Shown here: piece by piece, positions 28,405 to 40,200 of the stretch
Layout of the letters: each line of letters opens with the position of its first letter
Position numbering within the stretch: the stretch's first letter is position 1
Origin: Rhodococcus sp. P1Y
GTDB taxonomy: Bacteria; Actinomycetota; Actinomycetes; Mycobacteriales; Mycobacteriaceae
DNA length: 64,000 bases
NCBI RefSeq assembly: GCF_003641205.1
Contig: NZ_CP032762.1
Location: 2,666,001-2,730,000, forward strand
Direction: 5' to 3'
The notes under the pieces: model-generated
Seen by the model: only the letters and a program-made list of their open reading frames with translations
Database searches by the model: none
What the model was told of the DNA's origin: nothing
Position numbers and translations under genes: made by a program

Positions 28405-29853
28405 GTGTTGATCAGAAACGTGATCTTGACTCCCGGCAGCGCTGCCGTCGACGTCCAGACGGTGGACGGCCGAATCGCAGAGATCGACTCCGCCCAGTCG
28501 ACGGCTCGCCCGATCGAAGGGGACGTGCTCGACGGCAGAGGCGGTGCGCTGTTGCCGTCGTTCGTCGACAATCATGTCCATCTGACTCAGTGGGCGGCCT
28601 CGCTGTCACGGATCGACGTATCGGGTGCGGATTCGGCCATCGACCTCGTCGATATCCTGGCTCGTTCCAACGATCGACACGGGCACGGAGTACTCCGCGC
28701 CCAGGGTTTCCGAGACGCGCTGTGGCCGGACGCCCCGCACAAGGATGTGTTGCACAACGCCTTGCCTGGACGTCGTGCGGCAATCACCAGCATGGATCTG
28801 CACACTCTGTGGCTCAGTCCTGCGCTTCTGGCCGAACTGGGCATCGACCATCCGACCGGTGTGCTGCGCGATCACGACTGCATGGAGGCGCTGAACGCGC
28901 TCGACAAGCTCACCGATACCGACGAGGGGGACCGTGACACCCTCGCGGCTACCGCCCAGCTGGCCGGACGGGGGATCACCTCCGTAACGGACTTCGAGTA
29001 CGCGGACAACAGGGCGGTGTGGGGTCGGCGAGGCGAGCACGCAGCGCCTGCCGTCGACGTCCACTTTGCGGTATGGCGCGAGTGGTTGGAGCACGAGCTG
29101 GTTCTGGGTGCCCGTACCGGCGACGTCGCGTTCGAGCACGTCGCTCTCGGGCCGTTGAAGGTCATGTTCGACGGCTCACTCAACACACGAACCGCGTGCT
29201 GCCACGATCCGTATCCGGGCGGGAATTCGACGGGACTGTTGCTCGAATCGCACGAGGATCTCGTCGAGATCATGGAACGTGCGCGTGCCGGTGGGATCAC
29301 CCCTGCGATCCACGCCATCGGTGACAGGGCGAATACGCTGGCCCTCGACGCGTTCGAGCGAGTCGGCGGCGGCGGGCGAATCGAACATGCTCAGCAACTT
29401 CTCCCCGCGGACGTTGCGCGCTTCGCGCAGTTGGGTGTGACGGCGTCGATCCAGCCGCAGCACGCTATGAGCGACCGCGACGTCGCGGACGAACTCTGGG
29501 GCGGTCGGCCGTCGATTGCGTACCCGTACCTCGCTCTGCACCTCGAGGGTGTGAGATTGCTGTTCGGATCGGATGCCCCTGTGAGCCCGCCCGCACCGCT
29601 CGACGCCGTCGCCGACGCGGTGTGGCGAACCGACGACGAGCGGCCGCCGTGGCAGTCGGCGCAGGCCCTACCGATCGGGGTCGCGCTGGAGGCAGCGTGC
29701 GGCGGTCGTGGACGGGTCGAGGTGGGCGACGCAGCCGACCTCGTCCTTCTCGCCGAGCACCCGGCCGTTCAGAGCAACCATGACCTTCGCGCCCTTCCGA
29801 TCCTCGGAACTGTGCGCGGTGGCCTCGTCACGTTCGAGGCCGAGTCCTCGTGA
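28405..29853 (+). CDS. Amidohydrolase family 3 (YtcJ-like) metal-dependent hydrolase
   Basis: 482 residues, GTG start. The amidohydrolase barrel shows the first metal ligands in LLPSFVDNHVHLTQWA, a conserved VMFDGSLNTRTACCHDPY segment, the HAIGDRANTLALDAFE block and HAQQLL. The C-terminal LLFGSDAPVSPPAPLDAVADAV and ADLVLLAEHP return to the small beta domain. Members hydrolyse amides, ureas or imides of small molecules; the substrate cannot be predicted. The stop overlaps the TetR gene start (GTGA), so it is co-translated with its probable regulator. It lies far from the hydantoin racemase, so a shared pathway is only a possibility. Confidence 0.88.
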   Translation: MLIRNVILTPGSAAVDVQTVDGRIAEIDSAQSTARPIEGDVLDGRGGALLPSFVDNHVHLTQWAASLSRIDVSGADSAIDLVDILARSNDRHGHGVLRAQGFRDALWPDAPHKDVLHNALPGRRAAITSMDLHTLWLSPALLAELGIDHPTGVLRDHDCMEALNALDKLTDTDEGDRDTLAATAQLAGRGITSVTDFEYADNRAVWGRRGEHAAPAVDVHFAVWREWLEHELVLGARTGDVAFEHVALGPLKVMFDGSLNTRTACCHDPYPGGNSTGLLLESHEDLVEIMERARAGGITPAIHAIGDRANTLALDAFERVGGGGRIEHAQQLLPADVARFAQLGVTASIQPQHAMSDRDVADELWGGRPSIAYPYLALHLEGVRLLFGSDAPVSPPAPLDAVADAVWRTDDERPPWQSAQALPIGVALEAACGGRGRVEVGDAADLVLLAEHPAVQSNHDLRALPILGTVRGGLVTFEAESS

Positions 29854-30455
29854 CCACTCCAGTCGATTGGCGGGCGTACGGGCCACCGGACCTTTCGGCC
29901 CCGTTGGCGTCGGCTCTCTCGATCTTCGTCGAACAGGGCTACCACGGAACATCGGTACGCGAGATCGCAGGCAGGGCTGGATTGTCGGTGCCTGGTCTGT
30001 ACCACCATTACCCCTCCAAACAAGCGATCCTCGTCGGGTTGATGTCGGCGGCAATGGACGAACTGATCGAGAGGTCGAAACAGGCACAGGACCAGGCAGG
30101 GCCGACCGCCCAGCAACGGTTCGACGCTGTCGTGGAGTCGCTGCTGCTGTTCCACATGCATCGGCGAGACCAGGCGCTCCTCGGCTCGACCGAGATTCGG
30201 AGCCTCGAACCGACCAACCGTGCCGACTACGTCGCGAGGCGCGACGAACAACAAAGGATGCTCGACGCAATCGTGGTGGCCGGGATCGAAACCGGCGACT
30301 TCGATTTACAGCATCCGGCAGATGCGTCGAGGGCGGTGACGACGATGTGCGTCGGGATCGCTGGGTGGTACCGGCCGGACGGCCCGCTGAGCCCCGCGGA
30401 CCTGACGGAGGTCTACCTCGCAATTGCGCGGCGCATTGTCGGTGCCGGGCGGTAG
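29850..30455 (+). CDS. TetR-family transcriptional regulator
   Basis: 201 residues, GTG start in a 4-bp overlap with the amidohydrolase stop. The N-terminal helix-turn-helix is SIFVEQGYHGTSVREIAGRAGLSVPGLYHHYPSKQAILVGLM, a clear TetR pattern resembling the KstR2-like group. A helical ligand/dimer domain follows (about 65-200). It probably represses the amidohydrolase operon and perhaps the divergent thioesterase. Its TAG stop is also the first part of the -10-like TAGGTT of the next gene. Confidence 0.9.
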   Translation: MTTPVDWRAYGPPDLSAPLASALSIFVEQGYHGTSVREIAGRAGLSVPGLYHHYPSKQAILVGLMSAAMDELIERSKQAQDQAGPTAQQRFDAVVESLLLFHMHRRDQALLGSTEIRSLEPTNRADYVARRDEQQRMLDAIVVAGIETGDFDLQHPADASRAVTTMCVGIAGWYRPDGPLSPADLTEVYLAIARRIVGAGR

Positions 30456-30458
30456 GTT
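30453..30458 (+). promoter_or_regulatory. Candidate -10 box of leaderless PPOX-fold gene
   Basis: TAGGTT starts with the TetR stop codon and ends 7 bp before ATG 30466. It is the clearest leaderless arrangement in the window; no ribosome-binding site is present. Confidence 0.5.
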
Positions 30459-30465
30459 CGATCGA

Positions 30466-30891
30466 ATGGCAACCCTCGCAGATCCAGACGTCCGAGAGTT
30501 TCTCGAAGAGGGGACTCGAACGGGCAAGCTCGGCTTCGTCGCTTCGGACGGCCGACCGCTCGTCGCTCCTGTGTGGTTCGTGCTCGAGGGGGATGCGATC
30601 GTCTTCAACACGGGTGCCGATACAGCCAAGGGGAAAGCAATTGCGCGGGATCCCAGGCTCGTGCTGACGGTGGACCTGGAAGAACCTCCGTACGCGTTCG
30701 TACAGGTTCAGGGCGTTGCCGAAGCATCGGAAGATCCCCAAGATCTTTTGGACACGGCCACAGCTATCGGCGGTCGATACATGGGCGCAGAACGCGCCGC
30801 AGAGTTCGGCAAGCGGAACGGTGTACCCGGTGAACTGGTGGTGCGTCTGCGGCCGACGAAGGTCATCGCGTCGCTCGACGCGACGGCCTGA
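30466..30891 (+). CDS. PPOX-class split-barrel flavin/F420-binding protein
   Basis: 141 residues. The pattern FLEEGTRTGKLGFVASDGRPLVAPVWFVLEGDAIVFNTGADTAKGKAIARDPRLVLTVD is that of the pyridoxamine-oxidase-like FDOR-B enzymes, many of which use coenzyme F420 in actinobacteria. The C-terminal MGAERAAEFGKRNG...LVVRLRPTKVIASLD completes the barrel. Such enzymes reduce diverse small molecules. ATG 30466 is chosen over upstream starts because it follows a -10-like box and fits the family N-terminus. FMN or heme use cannot be excluded. Confidence 0.87.
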   Translation: MATLADPDVREFLEEGTRTGKLGFVASDGRPLVAPVWFVLEGDAIVFNTGADTAKGKAIARDPRLVLTVDLEEPPYAFVQVQGVAEASEDPQDLLDTATAIGGRYMGAERAAEFGKRNGVPGELVVRLRPTKVIASLDATA

Positions 30892-30956
30892 GTCGTCGTT
30901 CCGCAGCTACGACACGGCCTTCGTCCGGGCGACTTCCCGCCCTGTAGATTGGACAG

Positions 30957-31094
30957 GTGCTGCAACAGGACGATCTACCCGTGCGAATTCTCGGATCCTC
31001 GCCGGATCGAGAAGCCGAGCAGACCGTTCCACCGACTCCCGGTTGCTGCCACGTCGGGTACGTGCAGGCAGGTGTTGATCGTCGGGCCGTGTAA
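30957..31094 (+). CDS. Candidate leaderless small ORF upstream of the synthetase
   Basis: A 45-codon frame (GTG 30957, TAA 31092-31094) begins 6 bp after TAGATT at 30945-30950, the same leaderless arrangement seen at nearby genes. The product starts VLQQDDLPVRILGSSPD and contains PGCCHVGYVQAG with adjacent cysteines. It resembles nothing I recognise and is not MbtH, lacking the Trp-rich MbtH core. It could be a small protein, a leader peptide for the synthetase operon or a chance frame; only the promoter spacing supports it. Confidence 0.3.
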   Translation: MLQQDDLPVRILGSSPDREAEQTVPPTPGCCHVGYVQAGVDRRAV

Positions 31095-31263
31095 CGCTCC
31101 CCACCCTGAAGGAAGATGTACTGGTGGGTAACTTTGCCCGCTCTCGGTACGGCAGTTCGTTCTCATTGAAGAAACCAATTAGATTCGATTGTTCGGTGCT
31201 CGAAGTTGTCGACGGACGTGACACTCTTCGGGGGCGTGTGATTGTGGGAAAGAGAGGAATCGA
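31095..31263 (+). promoter_or_regulatory. Upstream region of the giant synthetase gene
   Basis: No gene is recognised here. An AT-richer patch at about 31163-31193 contains TAGATT at 31180-31185, a possible -10, with TTCGTT 18 bp upstream as a weak -35. A short inverted pair CCCACC/GGTGGG flanks about 31100-31128. The ribosome-binding site AGAGAGG lies at 31251-31257, six bases before TTG 31264. Together with the small frame above, 30892-31263 is the longest stretch without a recognised gene. Confidence 0.4.
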
Positions 31264-34200
31264 TTGGACCCGCTAGGTTGGGAAGAGTCAGCCGAAGGTG
31301 CAACCGCAGGTGCGCAGGCACCTGGCCCGGTCTTTCCGCTCTCGCCCGCACAGCTCGGCATGTGGTTCGCACAGCACGTCGATCCGTCCGTACCGGCCAA
31401 TATCGCCCAGTACGTAGAGCTCCGAGGTGAGCTCGACCGGGACCTACTCCAGCGCGCATCGTCCGAGGCTGCCCTCGAACTTCAGTCCGGTTTCGTCCGA
31501 ATCGTCGAGGTCGACGCCGAACCTCGTCAGTACGTAGACCCGTCTCTCGACGACACGCTCGGCTACCGCGATCTGCGAGGAGAAGCCGATCCGCGCGCAG
31601 TAGCTCTGTCGTGGATGCGCGCCGATTACAGCGCGCCGATCGACATCCTCCGCGATCGTCTGATCTCTGCAACGATCTTGCACCTCGAAGACGACGTCTA
31701 CTTCTGGTACGAGCGGGTGCACCACGTCGTCCTCGACGGCTTCGGAGCAGTGACGTTCATGAACCGCGCTGCGGAGTTGTACACGGCCGCGGTGGAGGGA
31801 ACCGACCCCAAGAAGAATCTGTCCTCGGACCTCCAAAAGGTATACGACCTCGACATCGCCTACCGCGATTCGACCCGCTTCGAAACCGATCGAACGTACT
31901 GGGCGGACCGGATTGCCGGTCTCGACTCGCCCACGACTCTCGCCGGTCGCACTGCAGCACCGGCGCCGGTCTCTCAAATCGACACCACTTCTCTGTCGAC
32001 TTCGGCGGTGGAGAACATCGACCGGATGACCGGAGCGACCGACACCACGCTGGCGACAGTGGTGATCGCCGCATTCGCCGCGTACCTCGCCCAGATGACG
32101 GGCCGCGAAGACGTCGTCCTCAGTTTGCCGGTCACGGCACGAACAACGGCTGTGTTACGCCGATCGGGCGGAATGGTCTCCAACGTCGTTCCACTGCGCA
32201 TCGATGTAAGCGCCGACACGACGGTAGAGCAACTCCTTGCTCGCATCGGTACCGAGGTCACCGGTGCGCTACGACACCAGCGCTACCGACACGAGGACAT
32301 CCGCCGCGATGCAGGCGGCGCCAGCGGGCAAGCGTCGTTCTTCGGTCCGTGGGTCAACATCATGCTGTTCTTCGGCGAGGTGCGTCTCGGTTCGATGGTC
32401 GGCGGCATCAACATCCTGTCGACCGGCCTCATCGAGGATTTCGGCCTCAACCTGTACACGAGTGTGGCGGGCAGCAAGACGCACATCGACTTCGAGTCGA
32501 ACCCGAACCTGTACTCCGCCGAGGAGTCGGAACGAAATCACACCCGGTTCGTCCAGTTCCTGGACCGCTTCGCCGCTGCCGATCCGTCGACCGAAGTCTG
32601 GGATCTGCAGCTTTCGACACCGGCTGAGCAGAAGTCGATCCTCGAGGTGTGGAACGCGACCGACCACGAGTTCGAGCAGCGAACCTTGCTGTCGGAGTTC
32701 CACGACCGAGTCGACTCCGCACCGGCGTCGACGGCATTGGTCTACGAGGACGACTCGCTGACCTATGCAGATATGGCGTCCCGGGTCAGTGGACTGGCCC
32801 GCATCCTGATCGACAAGGGCGTCGGTCCCGAGACTCTCGTCGGACTGTCGATTCGACGCTCGCTCGATTTGGTCGTCGCGATGTACGCCATCGTCGAAGC
32901 GGGCGGTGCGTGGGTTCCGATCGATCCAGACCACCCCGCCGACCGCACGGCTTACATTCTCGAGTCGGCCAATCCGCTGTGCGTGCTCACCGTGGCCCGA
33001 GACGGCGTCGAATTGCCGGTAGGCACTGACATCGTCGAGGTCGATCGGTTGGAGTTCGACGGCCTGGACACGACGCGGGTCGACGACCGGCATCGGCTTT
33101 CGCCGTTGCGAATCGGCAACACGGCCTACGTCATCTACACCTCGGGCTCGACCGGCAGGCCCAAGGGGGTTGCAGTCACGCACGAGGCGATCGACAACCA
33201 ATTGCGTTGGATGCGTACCGAGTACGCACTCGACGCGTCGGACGTCTACCTGCAGAAAACCGCGACGACGTTCGACGTGTCTCTGTGGGGTTTCTTCCTC
33301 CCGCTACAGGTGGGCGCCACCATGGTGCTGGCAACGCCGGATGGACACCGCGACTCCATCTACGTCGCGAACAGAATCGCCGAACTCGGTGTCACCGTAA
33401 CCGATTTCGTACCGTCGATGCTGACCGTGTTCGTCGCGAATGCTCCCGTCGGAACCTGCTCGACACTTCGTCACGTATTCGTGATCGGCGAGGCGCTGCC
33501 CGCCGAAACCGCGGCCGGATTCCGAGCCATCTGCGGAGCGGGTCTGCACAACTTGTACGGTCCCACGGAGGCGGCAGTGTCCGTCACCTTCTACGAAAGC
33601 GGTGTTCAGGACACTCGCTCGGTGCCTATCGGTGTGCCGGAATGGAACACCAAGGTGCTTGTGCTCGACGCCAGGCTCCGACCCACGCCGGTGGGGCAGC
33701 CAGGAGAACTGTATCTCGCGGGCATTCAGCTGGCGCGGGGATACGTAGGCCGGCCCGACTTGAGTTCGGATCGGTTCGTCGCAAACCCGTTCGGTGGTGC
33801 GGGAGCACGAATGTATCGCACCGGCGACCTGGTCGAGTGGCGGGCCGACGGCAACATCGAGTACATCGGCCGCACGGACTTCCAGGTGAAGTTCCGTGGT
33901 CAGCGAATCGAACTGGGCGAAATCGAGACTGTTCTCCTCGCCCACCAGTCCGTCTCGCAGGCAGTGGTATTGGTCGTGTCCACGGCCACCGGTGACCAAC
34001 TGGTCGGATATGTCGTCGCAAGTCCCGACGCTGTCATCGACACCGCGGAACTCAGCGAGTTCGCGGGCGGATCACTGCCGTCCTACATGGTTCCGGCCGC
34101 GCTGATGGTTCTGGACGAGTTGCCGCTCAACACATCTGGCAAGTTGGACAGGAAAGCGCTTCCTGCCCCGACCTTCTCGAGCGCCAAGAAATATCGTGCC

Positions 34201-37200
34201 CCGCAGTCCCGGGCCGAGTACGTCGTCGCTGGGGTGTACGAGGACGTACTCGGGGTGAGCCAAGTCGGTCTCGACGAGGACTTCTTCGAGCTCGGTGGAA
34301 ACTCGCTGATCGCGACGCAACTCGTGACGCGAGTCGGTAGTGCGCTCGGTGTGCGTCTCGGAGTCCGCGAATTGTTCGAAGCGCCGACGGTCGGTGCTCT
34401 CGCTGCCCGTGCCGAGAATGCGATCGCGCAAGGCTCCGTCGGACCTGATCTCGTGGCGACCACCAGACCCGAGGTCATCCCGCTGTCGCTGGCACAACAG
34501 CGGATGTGGTTCCTGAACCGCTTCGACCCTGATACTGCGGCCTACAACCTGCCCTTCATGGTTCGCATGAGCGGTGAGGTCGACGAACACGCAGTGTCGC
34601 AGGCATTCTCGGACGTCGTATCGCGCCACGAGAGCCTGCGGACCGTCTATCCGCAGGTGGACGATTCGCCCCGGCAGGTGATACTCCCAAGCCACGATGT
34701 GTTCACAGGTTTGACGGCGACGAATGTCGACCAACTTTCGTTGACCAGCAGATTGGTCGAGCTCGCACGCCAAGGCTTCGACGTGTCGCTTGCAGCGCCA
34801 TTTCGTGTCGAACTCTTCAAGTTGTCCGACACCGAATACGTGCTCGCCATGGTGCTCCACCACATCGCGGCAGACGGATTGTCCTTCGGTCCACTCGCGC
34901 GTGACATCATGGTGGCCTACGAGGCGCGAACCAGCGGACGCGCTCCTTCGTGGGCGCCGCTGGAAATCCAGTATGCGGACTACGCACTGTGGCAGCGCAG
35001 CGCGCTCGGCCTGGAGAACGACTCGAACTCGCTCTCCGCCAAGCAGATCAACTACTGGGTACACGCGCTCGACGAACTTCCCGACCAGCTCGATCTTCCG
35101 TCCGACCGACCCCGACCCGCGGTTGCCACCAACGGGGGTGCAAAGAGTCGATTCGTCATCGATGCCCGGGTGCACGAGCAGCTCGCCGCCGTCGCGCGCT
35201 CTCACCAAGCGTCGCTGTTCATGGTCGTGCAAGCCGCGTACGCAGTTCTACTGTCGCGGCTGAGCGGAACGGGCGACATTGCGATCGGTGCGCCGATCGC
35301 AGGTCGTGCCAACGAACGACTCGACGACATCATCGGCATGTTCGTCAACACGCTCGTGCTGCGCGCCCGTGTGGATCCGCACGAATCCTTCGAACAGCTG
35401 CTCGACCAAGTTCGAAACGCCAACCTCTCGGCGTTCGCACATGCCGACATTCCGTTCGAGCGACTCGTCGAGGTGCTCAATCCGGCGCGGTCGACCGCCC
35501 GTCACCCCCTCTTTCAAGTTGCGTTGTCGCTGGAAACTGCGAGAGTTCGGGAACTCGACTTCGCCGGATTACGGGTCGTTGCAGAGGAACTCGACGTTCC
35601 GATCGCGAAGTTCGATCTCCAACTGTGGTTGACCGAACATCTCGACGAGAATGGGCGACCGGACCGGATCGAAGCGACCTTCGACTACGCAACGGACCTG
35701 TTCGACGCTTCCACCATCGAAGGGTTCGCCGAGCGGTTCCTTCGCATCCTCGACGCGATCGTCGCCGACGCATCTGTTCCGCTCGGGGCGATCGACATCC
35801 TGGAGCCGGACGAAGCTCGACAGTTGACGTCCGTTCACGGGGGAGCGCCCCGGTCGAGCCGCCTGCTTCCGGAATTCCTGGCAGCCGGTGTCGTGTCGAA
35901 TCCCGACGGTGTCGCCGTCCACGCGGCAGGCGCCGAGGTGACGTATCGAGAACTGGACGAGATCACCGATCGCTTTGCGCGCTTCCTGATCGCTCGCAAC
36001 ATCGGACCGGAAACTGTTGTCGCACTCGCGTTTCCCCGGTCGCTCGAGATGGTGTTGTCAGTGTGGGCGGTCGCGAAGTCCGGTGCGGCATGGGTACCCG
36101 TCGATCCGGAATATCCGGTCGACCGCGTCCGTCATATGCTCTCCGATTCCGGGGCAGTCGTCGGAATCACGTCGGCCGCGCGGGTCGAGGAACTGCCCGC
36201 GACGTGCCAGTGGTGGGCGATCGACGATCCCACCTTCGAAGCGGCCGTCGGGAAGTTTCCGGCCGAGCCTGTCACCGACTCTGACCGAATCAGTCCATTG
36301 CGGTTGGACAATCCCGCATACGTCATCTACACCTCCGGTTCGACAGGTTTGCCCAAGGGCGTCAGTGTCACGCACCGCGGGTTGTCCGGGCTGATCGACC
36401 AGTCTCGCGAGCTGTACCGCGTCACCCCGAATTCGCGTATCGCGCACGTTATTTCGCCGAGTTTCGACCCGTCGGTTCTCGAATGGGCGCTCGCTGCCTC
36501 GGCAGGCGCCGCGCTCGTAGTGGCGCCACCGACGATCATCGGCGGGCCGGAACTGCACCGACTCTTTGCAGATGCAGCGGTGACGCACGCGATCATCACC
36601 CCTGCGGTCCTCGGCTCCATGGATCCAGCCGGACTCGACGAGTTGGAATTGCTGTCCGTCGGAGGCGAGGCGTCGGCCGCCGATCTGGTGGCTCGATGGT
36701 CGCCCGGCCGTCGCTTCTTCAACGCGTACGGACCCACCGAAACGACGATCGTGTCGACTCGCGGTGAGTTGTTCGTCGGTGAGCCGATCACCGTTGGCGG
36801 ACCGGTCCCCGGTGTCGGTGCGCTGATCCTCGACACACACTTGCAGCCCGTTCCTGCCGGTGTTGCAGGAGAGCTCTATCTGTCGGGGGAGGCTGTGGCG
36901 CGTGGGTACTATCGGCGCGCTGGGCTGACGTCCGAGCGATTCGTTGCCGATCCGCACGGCGATCCGGGCACGAGGATGTACCGCACGGGCGATGTCGTTC
37001 GCTGGACGAGCGCGTTCGAGATCGAGTACGTGGGCCGCTCCGACTTCCAGGTCAAGGTTCGTGGATTCCGTATCGAATTGGGCGAGATCGACGCGGCTTT
37101 GGAGACTTCCCCCGCTGTCACGTTCGCCGCAACGATTGGTCACGAGATGCCCTCGGGGCAAACAGCTCTCGTGTCCTATGTGCATGGATCCTCGCACATC

Positions 37201-40200
37201 GACAGCGGAGAGCTGTCCGCGTTCGTGGCCCGGTTGCTTCCGAGCTACATGGTGCCGTCGGCGATCGTCGTTCTCGACGAGGTTCCACTCACGCCGATCG
37301 GCAAGCTGGACCGGCGCGCTCTGCCTGCCCCGGAGCTCGGAATCAGCTTCCGGCAGTTCCGTGCGCCCGTAACCCCGATCGAAGAAACTGTCGCGACCGT
37401 GTTCAGTGATGTCCTCGGCGCGCCCGTGGTGGGGCTGGACGACGACTTCTTCGAGCTGGGTGGCAACTCGCTGGTCGCGACCCAAGTGGTGGCGCGGCTC
37501 GGTGCCGCTCTCGACGCGCAGGTACCGGTACGTGCGATCTTCGAGTCCCCGACGGTGGCGCAACTCGCGATACGCGTCGAACAGGAAGCGGGCCGCGGTG
37601 CCCGCATTGCGCTGTCGAGAGGTGTTCGGCCAGAGCGCATTCCGCTATCGCTCTCGCAGCAGCGCATGTGGTTCCTGAACCGGTTCGACACCGAGTCTGC
37701 GACCTACAACCTCCCGATCGCGTTGCGTCTGTCCGGAGTCCTCGACGTGCCGGCCTTGCAGGTGGCGATCATGGACGTCATCGACCGACACGAATCGCTT
37801 CGCACGGTATTTCCCGATTCGGCCGACGGACCGCACCAAGTGGTCCAGGATGCGGCTCAGATCGTGCCGAACCTGATGCCCGTCGATACCACGGCAGCCG
37901 AACTGCAGAAGGCCATCGCGCACCTCGCGTCCACGGGCTTCGACGTCACTGCCGACGTTCCGGTTCGCGCGCAGCTGTTCGAGATTGCTCCAACCGAGCA
38001 TGTTCTGACCATGGTGGTCCACCACATCTCCGCCGACGGCTGGTCGATGGGGCCACTCGCACGCGATGTCATGGTCGCGTACGCAGCGCGCACCGAATGG
38101 GAGTCCCCGGCGTGGGTGCCGCTTCCGGTGCAGTACGCGGACTACACGTTGTGGCAGCGCGCCACACTCGGATCCGAGGACGACACGACCTCGTTGATCT
38201 CGCAGCAAGTCCGCTACTGGAGGAACAACCTCGACGGACTGCCCGATCAGTTGGATCTCCCGACCGATCGTCCACGTCCGGCCCGGCAGTCGTTCGGCGG
38301 CGGGACCGTCGAGTTCGAGATCGAACCACGCATCCATCAGGGGCTGCTCGACCTTGGACGCGAACGAAACGCATCGTTGTTCATGGTCGTGCACGCTGCT
38401 CTCGCGGTCCTGCTGTCCCGGTTGTCCGGTACCGAAGACATCGCAATCGGCACGCCCGTCGCCGGCCGTGGTGAGCAAGCGCTCGACGACGTCGTCGGAA
38501 TGTTCGTCAACACTCTGGTGCTGCGGACCGGCGTCGACGGACACGAGTCGTTCAACGATCAGCTGGCCCACGCCAGGGAAGCTGCGCTCGGTGCATTCGC
38601 TCACTCGGACATTCCGTTCGAGCGACTCGTCGAGGTGCTCAACCCGTCGCGTTCCACTGCGCGTCACCCGCTCTTCCAGGTGATGCTTTCCTTCGAGAAC
38701 CTCGGACCGACGCATCTGGATCTGCCCGCACTGAGCATCGACAGCGTCGACCTCGACGTTGCCGTGGCGAAGTTCGACCTACAGCTGACGCTGACGGAAC
38801 GCCTGACCTCGGGTGGAAAGGCCGACGGTTTGTCGGCCGAATTCACCTACGCCACAGATCTGTTCGACGAAGCGACCATTTCCTCGTTTGCGGACCGCTT
38901 CCTGTACGTACTCGACGCCGTCATCGCCGACTCGACAGTCGCGGTCGGCGATATCGAGCTGTACGACGCTGTCGAACGTGGCTTGATCCTGAAGTCCTGG
39001 AACAACACCGCGCACGCGCTCGACTCCGAAGCAACTCTGCTGGACGCGTTCGACGCCCAGGTTCTCGCTCGTCCGGACGCGCCTGCCGTGGTGTTCGACG
39101 GCACCTCCGTCACGTACGCCGAATTCGGTGCTCGAGTGGAACGTCTGGCCCGCGTACTCGTCCAACGCGGCGCAGGTCCGGATGTTCTCGTCGGGGTGGC
39201 CATGCGCCGCTCGATCGACATGATGGTCGCGCTGTACGCGGTTCTTCGTGCCGGTGCAGGGTATGTGCCGATCGACCCGGATCAGCCGTCCGAGCGCAAC
39301 GAGTACATCCTCGACGTGGCGGCACCGGTTGCCGTGCTGACGACGACGCGCGAGGAGTTCGAGTCTCCGTCGGGTGTCACGACGATCGTCGTCGACGATC
39401 TGGACCTCGAGTCGGTGTCGTCGAACCCCCTGACCGACGCAGAGCGTCCGGTACCACTCCGCCCGAGCAACGTCGCTTACGTGATCTTCACGTCGGGCTC
39501 GACAGGACGACCCAAAGGCGTTGCCGTTTCACATGCTTCGGTGGTCAACCAGGTGTCCTGGCTTGTCGCCGAGTACGAATTCGACAACACCGACGTCATC
39601 CTGCAAAAGACCCCGTTCACCTTCGACGTGTCGGTGTGGGAGCTGTTCGGTGCCTTGTCCATCGGTGCGCGCCTGGTGGTCGCGGAGCCCGACGGTCACC
39701 GTGATCCCGGATACCTCGTCTCGGTCGTCGAGTCGGAGGCGGTGACAGCGACGTCCTTCGTTCCCTCGGTGCTGTCGGCATTCGTTGCGGCTGTGCCGAC
39801 AGACGGCTGTTCGTCCCTGCGCACTGTGCTTGTCGCCGGCGAGGCATTGCCCGCGTCGGTCGTGGATGCGGCAGCAGCAGCCCTGCCCCGCGCTGCATTC
39901 CACAACCTGTACGGGCCTACCGAATTCGCGGTACACGCCACTGCGCGACCGGTCGCGAACGTGGCCGGATGGAGCGCTATCGGTGCGTCCGCTCCGATGG
40001 GATCCCCGGTCTGGAACACCCGCGTACGCGTTCTCGACGCTCGGCTGCGGCCGGTTCCCATCGGTGTCGCGGGAGAGCTCTATCTGTCGGGTACGCAGGT
40101 CGCGCGAGGCTACTACGGCCGCGTGGATCTGACCGCAGACCGATTCGTCGCGTCTCAATTCGGCGACGGCGGACGCATGTACCGCACCGGAGACCTCGTG

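Noticed and set aside
30957..31094. Small ORF as an MbtH-like protein
   Set aside because: It is too short and lacks the conserved Trp and proline-rich MbtH core.
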